45,050 nt of DNA, from the NCBI GenBank assembly GCA_905235325.1, contig CAJOLE010000003.1:1-45050 (forward strand), in the 5' to 3' direction. The translations under genes and the position numbers were made by a program. The notes under the pieces are model-generated. The model worked only from the letters and a program-made list of their open reading frames with translations, was not told the DNA's origin and did not search any database. How positions within the stretch are numbered: position 1 is the first letter of the stretch; each line of letters opens with the position of its first letter. Positions 27,295 through 35,355 of the stretch are shown here, piece by piece. The stretch comes from an uncultured Prevotella sp. GTDB taxonomy: Bacteria; Bacteroidota; Bacteroidia; Bacteroidales; Bacteroidaceae.

Positions 27295-27325
27295 CAAAGG
27301 TAGTGATTTTCTTGATATAGCACAA
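27295..27325 (-). promoter_or_regulatory. Promoter of the 933-residue secreted-protein gene
   Basis: A minus-strand TTG (complement of 27323-27325) and TACCTTTG (27302-27295) are separated by 20 bases, an exact match to the Bacteroidota -33/-7 pattern. The leader to the ATG at 27238 is about 50 bases. Confidence 0.75.
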
Positions 27326-27361
27326 GAAAACCACACCTTAATTTTTGTCCTTTTGCCTACA

Positions 27362-30300
27362 TTATTTGGACATGAGGACCTTTTTGCCGCCGCGGATGTA
27401 GATGCCCTTTTTCGTCGGACGCACCTGGATGCCGTTGAGGTTGCGATAACCTCGCAACAGACTGGACGGCTCGGAGCGGACGCCGGTCACGCCGGTCTCG
27501 ACGTCCTTCACCACGAGGATGCCCTCGCTGATGCGGCTGGTGTCCCAGGTGATGCCGCCCTGCATGTCGAACTGCGGGTTGCCGGCGAGCTTGACGGTCA
27601 TCGGCCAGAGGCGGATTTCGTCGCCCACCTGCAGCGTATGGCCGTCGGCGGGCTGTATGCAGATGGTTCCGTCGATGGTCAGCGTGCCGATGTCCTCAAT
27701 GCGCGTCGAGCTATTGGCGGCCGTAGCACGGATGACGAGGACGCCCGTCTTGCCGATGCTGACGTTCTTGTCGCTGAAGTGTAGCGTGCCCGAGGTTGCG
27801 GCAGCCGTCGTGCCGGGGCGCAGCGTGCCGTTGACGGTCACCGAGGCATTGCTGAGGGGCTTCATGACGGTATTCGTTCCCGAGAGCGTTGCGCCCTCCT
27901 GCACCGTCAGCCGGCCCGTTCCGAGCCCGGAGGTCAGTCCCACGCAGAGTTCGCCCTCGCTGACGGTCGTCGTGCCCGTATTGTCGCTGAGGCCGTTCCA
28001 GTTCACCTTGCCCGTGCCTATCTTCACGAAGTTGGCGTTCGACGTCACCTTGACGGTTGTCGTCCAGTCGTCGTCGTTGCCCACCTGCCAGGTGTTGGCG
28101 CCTACGGTGGTGCCGTTGCTGAAGGTGCAGCTGCCTCCGAGCCTGCCCGAGCCCATGACGCGCCCGATGGTGAAGGTCTTGCCGCTGTTCTGCACCTCGA
28201 CGGTGGCGGCGATGTTCATCGTTCCCTTAGGCATTCCGCCGGCCACGTCCATCGTGAAGCGCAGCAGTGCGGGGTCGTCGAGGCTCGACGAGGGTTTCAG
28301 CACGCCCTCGAAGTCGGTGAAGTTGCACTGTACGGGCGTACGTGTGGCGTAGTAGTTGGAGCCTTTCTCGGTGACGCAGTTGGCATTGAGCGTGCCTTTG
28401 CCCGTCACCTTATTCTTATAAGAGGAGCGGTTGGCCATGTTCCACGTGCCGGTCTTGCCCTCGGGGATGTAGATGGCGTAGCTTGAACTGGTATTCTCGC
28501 TGAGCGTACCGCCTTGGAACTCGACGGTCTTGGCGGGGGTGTTGGCATTGACACACTGCACGGTGCCGGCCGCGATGACCATGCGGTTGAGGCTGCTGTT
28601 GGCCACGTTGAGCTTCATCCATCCGTTGCCCTTCTTGGTGAGCGTTGTGCCGGTGATGGCCCGGCTGACGATGAAGTCGGCCGAGTTGTTGATGACGCCG
28701 CCCTCGTCGCCCGCTATCTGCATGGCCGAGCCTTGGGTGACGGCAGCCGTCGTGCGGAGCTCGGCGCCGTTCTCGATGACGAACTTGCTGGCCGCCGCGC
28801 TCATGGCACCCAGGTTGCCGACAGCCTGATTGGCGTTCGACAGCGAGCTGACGCTGACCACGCCGCCCGAGATGCGGGTGCCGCCGGTGTAGGTATTGTC
28901 GCCCGATATGGTCAGCATTCCCGTGCCTCGCTTCACGAGCACGGTTCCTCCCGTGATGGCTCCCGTGCCGGCAAAGGTGTAAGCCTTGGTGTTGTCTACC
29001 TCTACCGTGTCGGCCACGATGTCGCCCCTCAGCTGCACCGACTGCCTGGCGGCGGTGTCGTCGAAGCGCACCTTGTCGCCGCTGACGAAGATGTCGTCGG
29101 TGACGGTCGGGTCGGCGGCGTTGGTAAAGTTAGCGTCGCCGGCCAGCTGCCAGATATTGCTGACGCCGCCGTTCCAGACGATTTCGCCGGCATCGCGCAC
29201 GCCGGCCACGTTGAGGTAGAGCTTGCCGTCCTCGAGTGCGAGTTCGGCCTTCTTCCCCGAGCCTAAGCCTTCGAGCTTGATGTCGCTCAGGTTGCCGGTC
29301 AGCGTCTCGGCCTCGCCGATGAGGTACTTGCCCTCGGCCACCTCGCCGTCGGCGGCGTCGTGGAGCACGAACTCAAAGACGGGTGTCAGGTACTTCGGGC
29401 CATACTGCCACGTCTTGCTCTCGACGGTCAGCAGGCGGGTGTTCACCTGGTCGGCGGTGATGTCGCCGCAGTAGAGGTCGAAGACGACGCGCGCGCCGAA
29501 GCCGAGCTGCAGCGTGTCGGTGGTGACGGTGCCGCGGTGGTCGGCGCGCCCCGGGCGCAGCTTGGCGTCGTAGTCCATCTTGATGGAGCGGAAGATGCCG
29601 CCGTCGCTGTTCAGCTCGGCGAAGCGGTTCAGCCACGTCGGCGAGTTCTTCAGCGTGCCGTCGAAGTTCAGTGTGCCGGCCCAGACGTTGGTCTCGCCGG
29701 TGTAGGTCATGTCGGCCTTCGGCAGGTTCAGCGTGCCGTCGCCCTGCTTCACCAGTCGCATCGTGCCGGTGAAGGGGGCTCCCGTCACGTCGCAGGTGTA
29801 ATAGTCGTAGTTAATCTTGGCACCGCCGTTGAGCACGTTGCTCGTCGTGCCCTGCACCCACGAGGGCACGTTGAACGTCACCATGTAGGGCTTGGCGCCG
29901 TCGGCCACGCTGATCTTCGTGTCGTTGGTCTCGCAGACCATCACGTGCCGTCCGTCATGTGCCTTTCCGATGGTTCCGCCGTCGGTCACCTCGGTGCGCC
30001 CCGTCATCGTGAGTGGGGGCGGTGCCACGGTGATGTTCTCCATCTGTCCGAGGAAGTAGCTCTTGTGGGGTGGCTGGTTGTAGCCCACGCACTGCCAGAC
30101 CATGGCGTTGCGGTACTGGTGGTCGTGCCAGAGGGTGTAGATGCCGTAGCTGGTCGGCGTGTTGGTGGTGAAGATGCGTATGGTGCGGCTGCCCTGCGTG
30201 CCGTTGCGCATGACCACCTCCTCGCGCCAGTCACCGAGGATGTCGGCAATGGCTCCGGCGTTGTTCTTCGACGAGTTGGCGGTGTTCGTGCCGTCGAAGG

Positions 30301-31909
30301 TGATGAGCCTTCCGCCGCCGGGCTTGTAGACGGCACCGTTGCGGGCGTTGCTGCCCGGCGAGTCGAACACCTCGTCGCAGAGGTCGCCGTCCCAGTAGAT
30401 GCGCTGGTTCAGGTGGCTCCAGTAGAGGGCGTCGTTGGCGTCGCCGGTGGCGGGTCCTCCCTCAACGACCTTGTCGGCGACGGTGGAGACGAGTCCCGAC
30501 TGGGTGGTGCGGCCCAGCGAGCCGGGGAACTGGTTGCTGAAGTTGGCGCAGAGTGCGCGCCCGTCGTCGCCGGTCGACTGCAGTCGGTAGTAGATCTGTC
30601 CCGTCGTAGCATTATAATAGGTACACGCGGGTTCTTCTTCATTACACGTGAACTGCTCCTGGCCGTGGCGGTAGGGGTCGAGGTCGGCGCAGTGCTGGGC
30701 GTCGCCGTGGCCCAGGCCGGTGGTGCAGAGTCCCTGCCCGTTGTCGTCGATGATCATCGAGCCGAAGACGATCTCGTCGCGGCCGTCCCAGTCGGTGTCG
30801 GCGATGGCGAAGTTGTGGAATCCGTTGCCGAACCAGGGGTCGCTCCATCCGCCGTTGTTGTCCCAGCGCCAGCGCTGGGTCAGCTGGTGGGTGACGGGGT
30901 CGACGTCGAGTGCGCACATCTTGTGGCGGGTGTAGCAGCCGCGCCCGAGGAAGATGCTGGGCTTGCGCCCGTCGAGGAAGGGTGCTCCGAAGTAGTGCTT
31001 CGACGAGCGGTGGCCGGTGTCGGCCTTGCCCCACGCCGTGGCATAGTCGGTCTCGCCCGGCTCGAATCGTGGCAGCGGGTAGTCCATCGGCGTCCAGTTG
31101 TCGGAGCCGTCCCAGGCGTAGGGTTCGCCCGTCGTGCCGTTTAGGTAGAGCAGGTACTCGGCGCCCTGGTGGGTGTACTCGTCGCGCGGGGCGTAGTAGT
31201 CCATGTTGCCTATCTTGATGTCCTTGCCCGTAGCGGTGTGGATGATCATGTTGTCGGCACCTCGCATGACGCACTCTGCCCGTCCGTCCTGGTCCCAGTC
31301 GAAGGCCACGAGGTCCCACTGCTCGTCGGGGCCGGCCATCATGTTAGGGCCGAGGTCAATCCACCAGAGGCGCTCGCCCTTCATGTTGTAGCACTCGTAG
31401 AGGTTGAAGTCGGTCTTGTTGGCGGCGGTGTTCAGGTCGCCGCCGGTATTGTTGCGCTTGACGATGAACTCCACCACGCCGTCGCCGTCGACGTCGCCGA
31501 GCGAGATGTCGTTAATCTCATACTTCGACGTCACGTCCTGGCCGTTGCGGTTGGTCACGCCCAGGATGGCCACGTCCTTGTACTGTGCGCCCCAGCGTGC
31601 CACCTCGGCACTCTTCGCCTGCTCGACGCCGCGGACGACGGCCGCCACCTGATACTTCGACGTGGCCTTGCCATCGGCGTCGCTGTAGTTCGATACGGTC
31701 AGGGGCTTGGCGTTCACCTTCACGCCGTCGCGGTAGAGGTTATACTCTGTGTCGTAGTACTCTTCGCCGAAGATTTTCCAGCTGACGAAGTTGCCGCCCG
31801 ACGTGCCGGGAACGGCTACGAGTCCACGATCCAGTCTGTCGGTGACGCGCTGAGCCTGCGCACCGGCTGTCATCAGCCCCACGAGGGCCATAAGTAATAG
31901 TTTTTTCAT
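27362..31909 (-). CDS. PL11 rhamnogalacturonan lyase fused to autotransporter-type beta repeats
   Basis: PL11 enzymes cut the rhamnogalacturonan I backbone by beta-elimination using calcium. After the signal peptide (MKKLLLMALVGLMTAGAQA), residues about 20-630 are a complete PL11 beta-propeller with its calcium-type loops DVDGDG (139-144), DWDQDG (204-209) and DTDWDG (371-376), plus GDWREEVVMRNG near 559. The family is normally about 600-620 residues, but this protein has 1515. The additional 800 or so residues are beta-strand repeats of the autotransporter-associated type (GTGMLTISGDNTYTGGT; GTGKVNWNGLSDNTGTTTV; GRLTVQEGATLSG). They are followed by a sorting-like tail (YRNLNGIQV, then RGGKKVLMSK). 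There is no autotransporter barrel. The repeats may act as a long surface stalk or a second glycan-binding part. It has its own promoter and probably works with the PL4 enzyme. Confidence 0.9.
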   Translation of the reverse strand: MKKLLLMALVGLMTAGAQAQRVTDRLDRGLVAVPGTSGGNFVSWKIFGEEYYDTEYNLYRDGVKVNAKPLTVSNYSDADGKATSKYQVAAVVRGVEQAKSAEVARWGAQYKDVAILGVTNRNGQDVTSKYEINDISLGDVDGDGVVEFIVKRNNTGGDLNTAANKTDFNLYECYNMKGERLWWIDLGPNMMAGPDEQWDLVAFDWDQDGRAECVMRGADNMIIHTATGKDIKIGNMDYYAPRDEYTHQGAEYLLYLNGTTGEPYAWDGSDNWTPMDYPLPRFEPGETDYATAWGKADTGHRSSKHYFGAPFLDGRKPSIFLGRGCYTRHKMCALDVDPVTHQLTQRWRWDNNGGWSDPWFGNGFHNFAIADTDWDGRDEIVFGSMIIDDNGQGLCTTGLGHGDAQHCADLDPYRHGQEQFTCNEEEPACTYYNATTGQIYYRLQSTGDDGRALCANFSNQFPGSLGRTTQSGLVSTVADKVVEGGPATGDANDALYWSHLNQRIYWDGDLCDEVFDSPGSNARNGAVYKPGGGRLITFDGTNTANSSKNNAGAIADILGDWREEVVMRNGTQGSRTIRIFTTNTPTSYGIYTLWHDHQYRNAMVWQCVGYNQPPHKSYFLGQMENITVAPPPLTMTGRTEVTDGGTIGKAHDGRHVMVCETNDTKISVADGAKPYMVTFNVPSWVQGTTSNVLNGGAKINYDYYTCDVTGAPFTGTMRLVKQGDGTLNLPKADMTYTGETNVWAGTLNFDGTLKNSPTWLNRFAELNSDGGIFRSIKMDYDAKLRPGRADHRGTVTTDTLQLGFGARVVFDLYCGDITADQVNTRLLTVESKTWQYGPKYLTPVFEFVLHDAADGEVAEGKYLIGEAETLTGNLSDIKLEGLGSGKKAELALEDGKLYLNVAGVRDAGEIVWNGGVSNIWQLAGDANFTNAADPTVTDDIFVSGDKVRFDDTAARQSVQLRGDIVADTVEVDNTKAYTFAGTGAITGGTVLVKRGTGMLTISGDNTYTGGTRISGGVVSVSSLSNANQAVGNLGAMSAAASKFVIENGAELRTTAAVTQGSAMQIAGDEGGVINNSADFIVSRAITGTTLTKKGNGWMKLNVANSSLNRMVIAAGTVQCVNANTPAKTVEFQGGTLSENTSSSYAIYIPEGKTGTWNMANRSSYKNKVTGKGTLNANCVTEKGSNYYATRTPVQCNFTDFEGVLKPSSSLDDPALLRFTMDVAGGMPKGTMNIAATVEVQNSGKTFTIGRVMGSGRLGGSCTFSNGTTVGANTWQVGNDDDWTTTVKVTSNANFVKIGTGKVNWNGLSDNTGTTTVSEGELCVGLTSGLGTGRLTVQEGATLSGTNTVMKPLSNASVTVNGTLRPGTTAAATSGTLHFSDKNVSIGKTGVLVIRATAANSSTRIEDIGTLTIDGTICIQPADGHTLQVGDEIRLWPMTVKLAGNPQFDMQGGITWDTSRISEGILVVKDVETGVTGVRSEPSSLLRGYRNLNGIQVRPTKKGIYIRGGKKVLMSK

Positions 31910-31944
31910 CTTAGTCGGTTATTAGTTTCGATGCTTTCAGGCTG

Positions 31945-31952
31945 CAAAGGTA
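31945..31952 (-). promoter_or_regulatory. -7 element of the PL11 gene promoter
   Basis: The minus strand reads TACCTTTG, followed by GCAGCC as at the promoter at 27295. No good -33 TTG is seen about 20 bases further upstream, so activation by a regulator may be needed. The leader is about 35 bases. Confidence 0.5.
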
Positions 31953-32061
31953 GGAAAAGAAGACGAACGACGACACCGTTTTCTGTTTTTCTTGCTACGT
32001 TTTTTGGCAGAGAGCCCGGATTTGGGCTTTCGTCTGGTCAGTGATTGATAATGGCAGGAAG

Positions 32062-32134
32062 TATCCTACACTTCCTACACTCCCTGCACCTGCCCGATTT
32101 TTTTAGGTGTAGGAAGTGTAGGAAGTGTAGGATA
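32062..32134. repeat. Dispersed 30-bp hairpin element, copy 1
   Basis: Arms at 32062-32091 and 32105-32134 pair at 28 of 30 positions around a 13-base loop (GCCCGATTTTTTT). The arms are themselves three tandem copies of a CCTACACTT-type 9-mer. A second copy in the same orientation starts at 44993. It lies in the 31910-32396 spacer and could act as a terminator or be a mobile repeat. Confidence 0.85.
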
Positions 32135-32217
32135 TAAAGTGCAAATGGCAACTATATATAGGAGCAAGGCGCTCAGGGAGGGGCGCAAAGGTGGGCATTC
32201 GGACTGTCGGAGACGTC

Positions 32218-32260
32218 GAACCGACACCTGAACCGACACCTAAGCCGACACCTGAGCCGA
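32218..32260. repeat. 12-bp tandem repeat, three and a half copies
   Basis: The unit RARCCGACACCT repeats at 32218, 32230 and 32242, with a partial fourth copy ending at 32260. It is noncoding as far as can be seen. Confidence 0.8.
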
Positions 32261-32308
32261 TGGCTCGGGAGCTGGCTGATATGACTTGTTCTGCGGCGGC
32301 GATGCTTC

Positions 32309-32371
32309 AAAAGGCGGCGGGTTTTGGGCAAAAGGCGGCGGGTTTTGAGTAAAAGGCGGCGGGTTTTGGGC
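32309..32371. repeat. 21-bp tandem repeat, three copies
   Basis: Three copies of a 21-base unit (AAAAGGCGGCGGGTTTTG plus three variable bases) at 32309-32329, 32330-32350 and 32351-32371. The unit length is a multiple of three and one minus-strand frame reads QNPPPFx three times, but that frame has no credible gene around it. Confidence 0.88.
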
Positions 32372-32396
32372 CTCTGGACATCGACACCGTCTCAGC

Positions 32397-35255
32397 CTAC
32401 TTCGAATACAACAGGCGACCGTCGGGGGTGACTCCGGCGGCACTCATTTTGATGCGCGTCTCCTTGCCGTTGTTGTAGAACGTGGCAGTGAAGCGGCCGT
32501 CGGCGTCGCTGCGGGCGTTGGGGTTCCAGTAGAGCGTGCGGCGGTAGTCGGCAGGAGCCTCACCCGGCTGGCGGCGGCTGTAGTCGGGCTGGTAGAAGGC
32601 GGCCGGCATGCTCATGCCGTTGAGGTAGATGCGGCGGTCGCGGTAGACAATCTGCTTGCCGTCGTTCGGTATGGGCACCATCTCTACCGTGACGTCGGCC
32701 AGCACGGCACTCACCACCATCGTCGAGTCCTCGTTGCGCGGCTCGTAGTCGCTGAACACGCGGATGTCCTGCAGGCGGCTCAGCTTCAGATCGTTGTAGA
32801 CGGAAGCGGCCGAGCGGGTCTTCTCGGCGGACTGCATCGCGGCTGCTATTGCGCCGCTCATATTGGCCGTGAAGTCGTAGTTGCGCCAGTAGGTCTGGCC
32901 GTTCAGCCGCCCGTCGACGTTGAAGTGTACGCCTGTGCCCATGTTACCGTAGAGGAACTTCGCCACCTGCAGCGGGAACTGGCGCATATCGAACTTACCG
33001 AACGACAGGCCGTAGTCGGTCAGGTCGTTGTAGAGGTTGTAGGCATCGCGCACGATGGCCGGCTTCTTCCAGTCGATGGCACGGCGACCGTGGCGACGGC
33101 CCCTGACGGTGACGTTCTCCAGCTGGTGTACGTCGTTCTCCATCGTCAGCTCCGAGAGGGAGTCCTCGTCGATGGTCACCTCCCACTCGGGGGCGTGGTT
33201 CTCGTAGTAGTTGTACTTATGGGTGAAGACCGGGTAAGGCATGTCGCGCTTCACATAGTAGTCGGCAAAGGCATCCTCGCTGTACGCGTAGCGATCCTGG
33301 AACGAGGTGATGGACTTCTTCAGCGAGTCCTTCTCCTTGTATGCCTTCAGTGTCAGGTAGGTAGAGCCGTAGAAAGGCGGTATCTCGAACAAGAAGCGTC
33401 CGCCGTTATGCGTCTTCTGCACGCCGCCGGCCACCTCGTCGCCCATCAGGAGTTCAGCCTCCACCATCACCTCGCTCTTCAGTCCGCCGTGGTTGATGCC
33501 CAACTGGCCGTTGGCACTCTCAATGCCGCCAAACTCTATCGAGGAATCAACATCGTCGCCTGTATCAGCCACCGACGCATCACTCGGGACGATGGGATTC
33601 TCTTCGGTGCTCTCCTCGGCCCACGGGTCTTCCAGCTCATCGGTCAGCGAGGGCGACTTCATTCCCACCAGGGCCTCGCCGTTCTGCCACGACGGAACCT
33701 CGAAAGGATCCACGTCGTTGATGCTCAGCATCTTGTAGACGCCGCCGCTGACGCTCATCGTCTTCTCCGGCTCATAGCGCATCTGCCGCGCCGTGTCGCT
33801 CAGTTCCTGCCACTTATACTTGCGCCAGCCCTGCACCATCATCAGCAGGTCGAGCCGCTGCCGGTGCTCCTGGTCGTCACGCTCGAAGTAGTAGGCGGGC
33901 TTGGCAATGAAGCCCCGCAGCTCGCTCGAGAGCAGCAGGTCAGTCATCACGTTGCCGTCGTTGTAGGTAGGTTCGTCGGTGCCCGTGTCGCGGATGGCTA
34001 TCGAGAAGGTGGTCTCTGGCGTCAGCTGAACGCCGACGCTGATCTGCTCGTAGGGCTGGTAGGTCGTAGTGGGCGAGATGGGCTCGGTGGGCACTATGGG
34101 CGCTTCCCCATAAAGCCCATTCTGCCCAGAAGGCCCATCCTGCCCATTCCCCCTCCAGAAGAACAGCCGGTCAGCCAGCACGCGACCCTCGTCGTCGAAC
34201 ACCGTCACGTCGTTCACGCCGGCGGGCAGGCTGTCAACAGGCAGCTGGACGCTGACCTTGCCGCCTTCCACAGGCCCGATGGCGGCGAAGTGCTTCAGCA
34301 CGCCGCGACAGAGCACCGAGATGCCGTACTCACGGTCCTGCGGCAGACCACGGGCAGCAAGGGTGGCACGACCGCCCTCGTCGAGACGCAGCACCACACC
34401 GCGCTTCTCAGCCTTGGGCAGCTGGAACGTGTAGTCCTTGCCGCGCCAACGGAACCGCGCTTTCAGGCGCTTCTCGCCGGGCGTCACGGTGAACGTGCCG
34501 CGACCTTGATGGGTGGTGGCGAGGCTGCCTACCTGACGGTCATCCTCCAGCAGCTCACCCTTGATGTCGACGGCCTCGGTCAGCTGGTCCTCGACGGCAA
34601 AGGCCACGCGGCTCTCCAGGCCCTCGACCAACGAGCCGCCCTCGGGATAGAACGTCACGAAGAGCTCCTCCTTCTTAGGCTTCTGGATGCGCGTCTTGGG
34701 ACGCTGGTAGATACGGCGCGCGGCATAGTCGCCCGCCGTCTCCGGCTTACTGTAGACGGGGAACACGCGCGAGTAAAGCCCGTCCCACAGGCGGTAGTAG
34801 TCGGCACACATCTGGCGGTTGAAGAACTTCCACGTCTCCTGCACCGTATAGTTATGCCACGACACGTTGAAGTTCAGCATCCACCGGGTATAGGCACGCA
34901 GCTCGTAGTAGCCCGAGTAGAGCGAGTCGGTCAGCACGAACTGTCCGCAGGTGTAGTTATCGGGGGCCACGATGATCTGCTGGCGCTCCACAAGCACGCC
35001 GTCGGGCGACAGCAGCTCCACATACAGGATGCGGCTCATGTCGGTAGGCTGCAGGTTGTCGGCACGCACGACGTAGGCTTTGTACCACAGCGTGTCGCCC
35101 ACGAAGTAGCACTGATTGTCGGTGTGGACATACACTTTCTCCTGAACCTGCGACACCGAAGACGCCTCAAGGGCCTCGCGGATATCGTCGAGTGAACCTG
35201 CCAGCACGCCTTGAGAGACCAGCAGGAGCATGAACAGACTTAAAACGTTTCTCAT
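32397..35255 (-). CDS. MG2-domain protein with TonB-plug-like region, outer-membrane associated
   Basis: The 952-residue protein starts at the ATG complementary to 35253-35255; a TTG nine bases further upstream is an alternative. A signal peptide ends near GVLAGS. An alpha-2-macroglobulin MG2-like domain follows (about 35-140, EKVYVHTDNQCYFVGDTLWYKAYVV). After beta-rich middle parts there is a segment like the start of a TonB-dependent receptor plug (about 715, ENVTVRGRRHGRRAI), but no barrel follows. Bacteroidota have many such proteins of unknown exact function, probably at the outer membrane. Near residue 380 a Gly/Pro-rich stretch (GQDGPSGQNGLYGEAPIVPT) is encoded by a GCCCAT/ATGGGC microrepeat. 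It diverges from the TonB receptor at 35356 and has no visible tie to the polysaccharide operon. Confidence 0.82.
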   Translation of the reverse strand: MRNVLSLFMLLLVSQGVLAGSLDDIREALEASSVSQVQEKVYVHTDNQCYFVGDTLWYKAYVVRADNLQPTDMSRILYVELLSPDGVLVERQQIIVAPDNYTCGQFVLTDSLYSGYYELRAYTRWMLNFNVSWHNYTVQETWKFFNRQMCADYYRLWDGLYSRVFPVYSKPETAGDYAARRIYQRPKTRIQKPKKEELFVTFYPEGGSLVEGLESRVAFAVEDQLTEAVDIKGELLEDDRQVGSLATTHQGRGTFTVTPGEKRLKARFRWRGKDYTFQLPKAEKRGVVLRLDEGGRATLAARGLPQDREYGISVLCRGVLKHFAAIGPVEGGKVSVQLPVDSLPAGVNDVTVFDDEGRVLADRLFFWRGNGQDGPSGQNGLYGEAPIVPTEPISPTTTYQPYEQISVGVQLTPETTFSIAIRDTGTDEPTYNDGNVMTDLLLSSELRGFIAKPAYYFERDDQEHRQRLDLLMMVQGWRKYKWQELSDTARQMRYEPEKTMSVSGGVYKMLSINDVDPFEVPSWQNGEALVGMKSPSLTDELEDPWAEESTEENPIVPSDASVADTGDDVDSSIEFGGIESANGQLGINHGGLKSEVMVEAELLMGDEVAGGVQKTHNGGRFLFEIPPFYGSTYLTLKAYKEKDSLKKSITSFQDRYAYSEDAFADYYVKRDMPYPVFTHKYNYYENHAPEWEVTIDEDSLSELTMENDVHQLENVTVRGRRHGRRAIDWKKPAIVRDAYNLYNDLTDYGLSFGKFDMRQFPLQVAKFLYGNMGTGVHFNVDGRLNGQTYWRNYDFTANMSGAIAAAMQSAEKTRSAASVYNDLKLSRLQDIRVFSDYEPRNEDSTMVVSAVLADVTVEMVPIPNDGKQIVYRDRRIYLNGMSMPAAFYQPDYSRRQPGEAPADYRRTLYWNPNARSDADGRFTATFYNNGKETRIKMSAAGVTPDGRLLYSK

Positions 35256-35316
35256 CTTTTGCAAAAGTTTATTGTCTTTTTGACGCGAAAACAGACTGAA
35301 AGTTTAATTTTATTTG

Positions 35317-35324
35317 TACCTTTG
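35317..35324 (+). promoter_or_regulatory. -7 promoter element of the TonB-dependent receptor gene
   Basis: TACCTTTG followed by GCAGC, 31 bases before the ATG at 35356, matches the Bacteroidota -7 consensus. The -33 region is weak. The 100-base spacer shared with the divergent MG2 gene has no room for a cobalamin riboswitch. Confidence 0.6.
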
Positions 35325-35355
35325 CAGCTGTTTTTTTATATAAACCCCAAAAAAG

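Noticed and set aside
29360..31144. 594-codon plus-strand frame opposite PL11
   Set aside because: Low-complexity Val/Ala/Gly protein without motifs. The PL11 frame on the other strand is unambiguous.
32062..32371. CRISPR array
   Set aside because: Repeats are directly adjacent or form one hairpin, without unique spacers of even length, and no cas genes are near.
32240..32443. Small minus-strand frame with QNPPPF repeats
   Set aside because: It arises from the 21-bp tandem array and overlaps the MG2 gene end out of frame; no start signal or homology.
32925..35195. 756-codon plus-strand frame opposite the MG2 gene
   Set aside because: Shadow of the MG2 gene; no signal peptide, domain or promoter.
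35256..35355. Cobalamin riboswitch before the BtuB-like receptor
   Set aside because: The spacer is only 100 bases and lacks the conserved B12-box type sequence; an ordinary promoter is seen instead.
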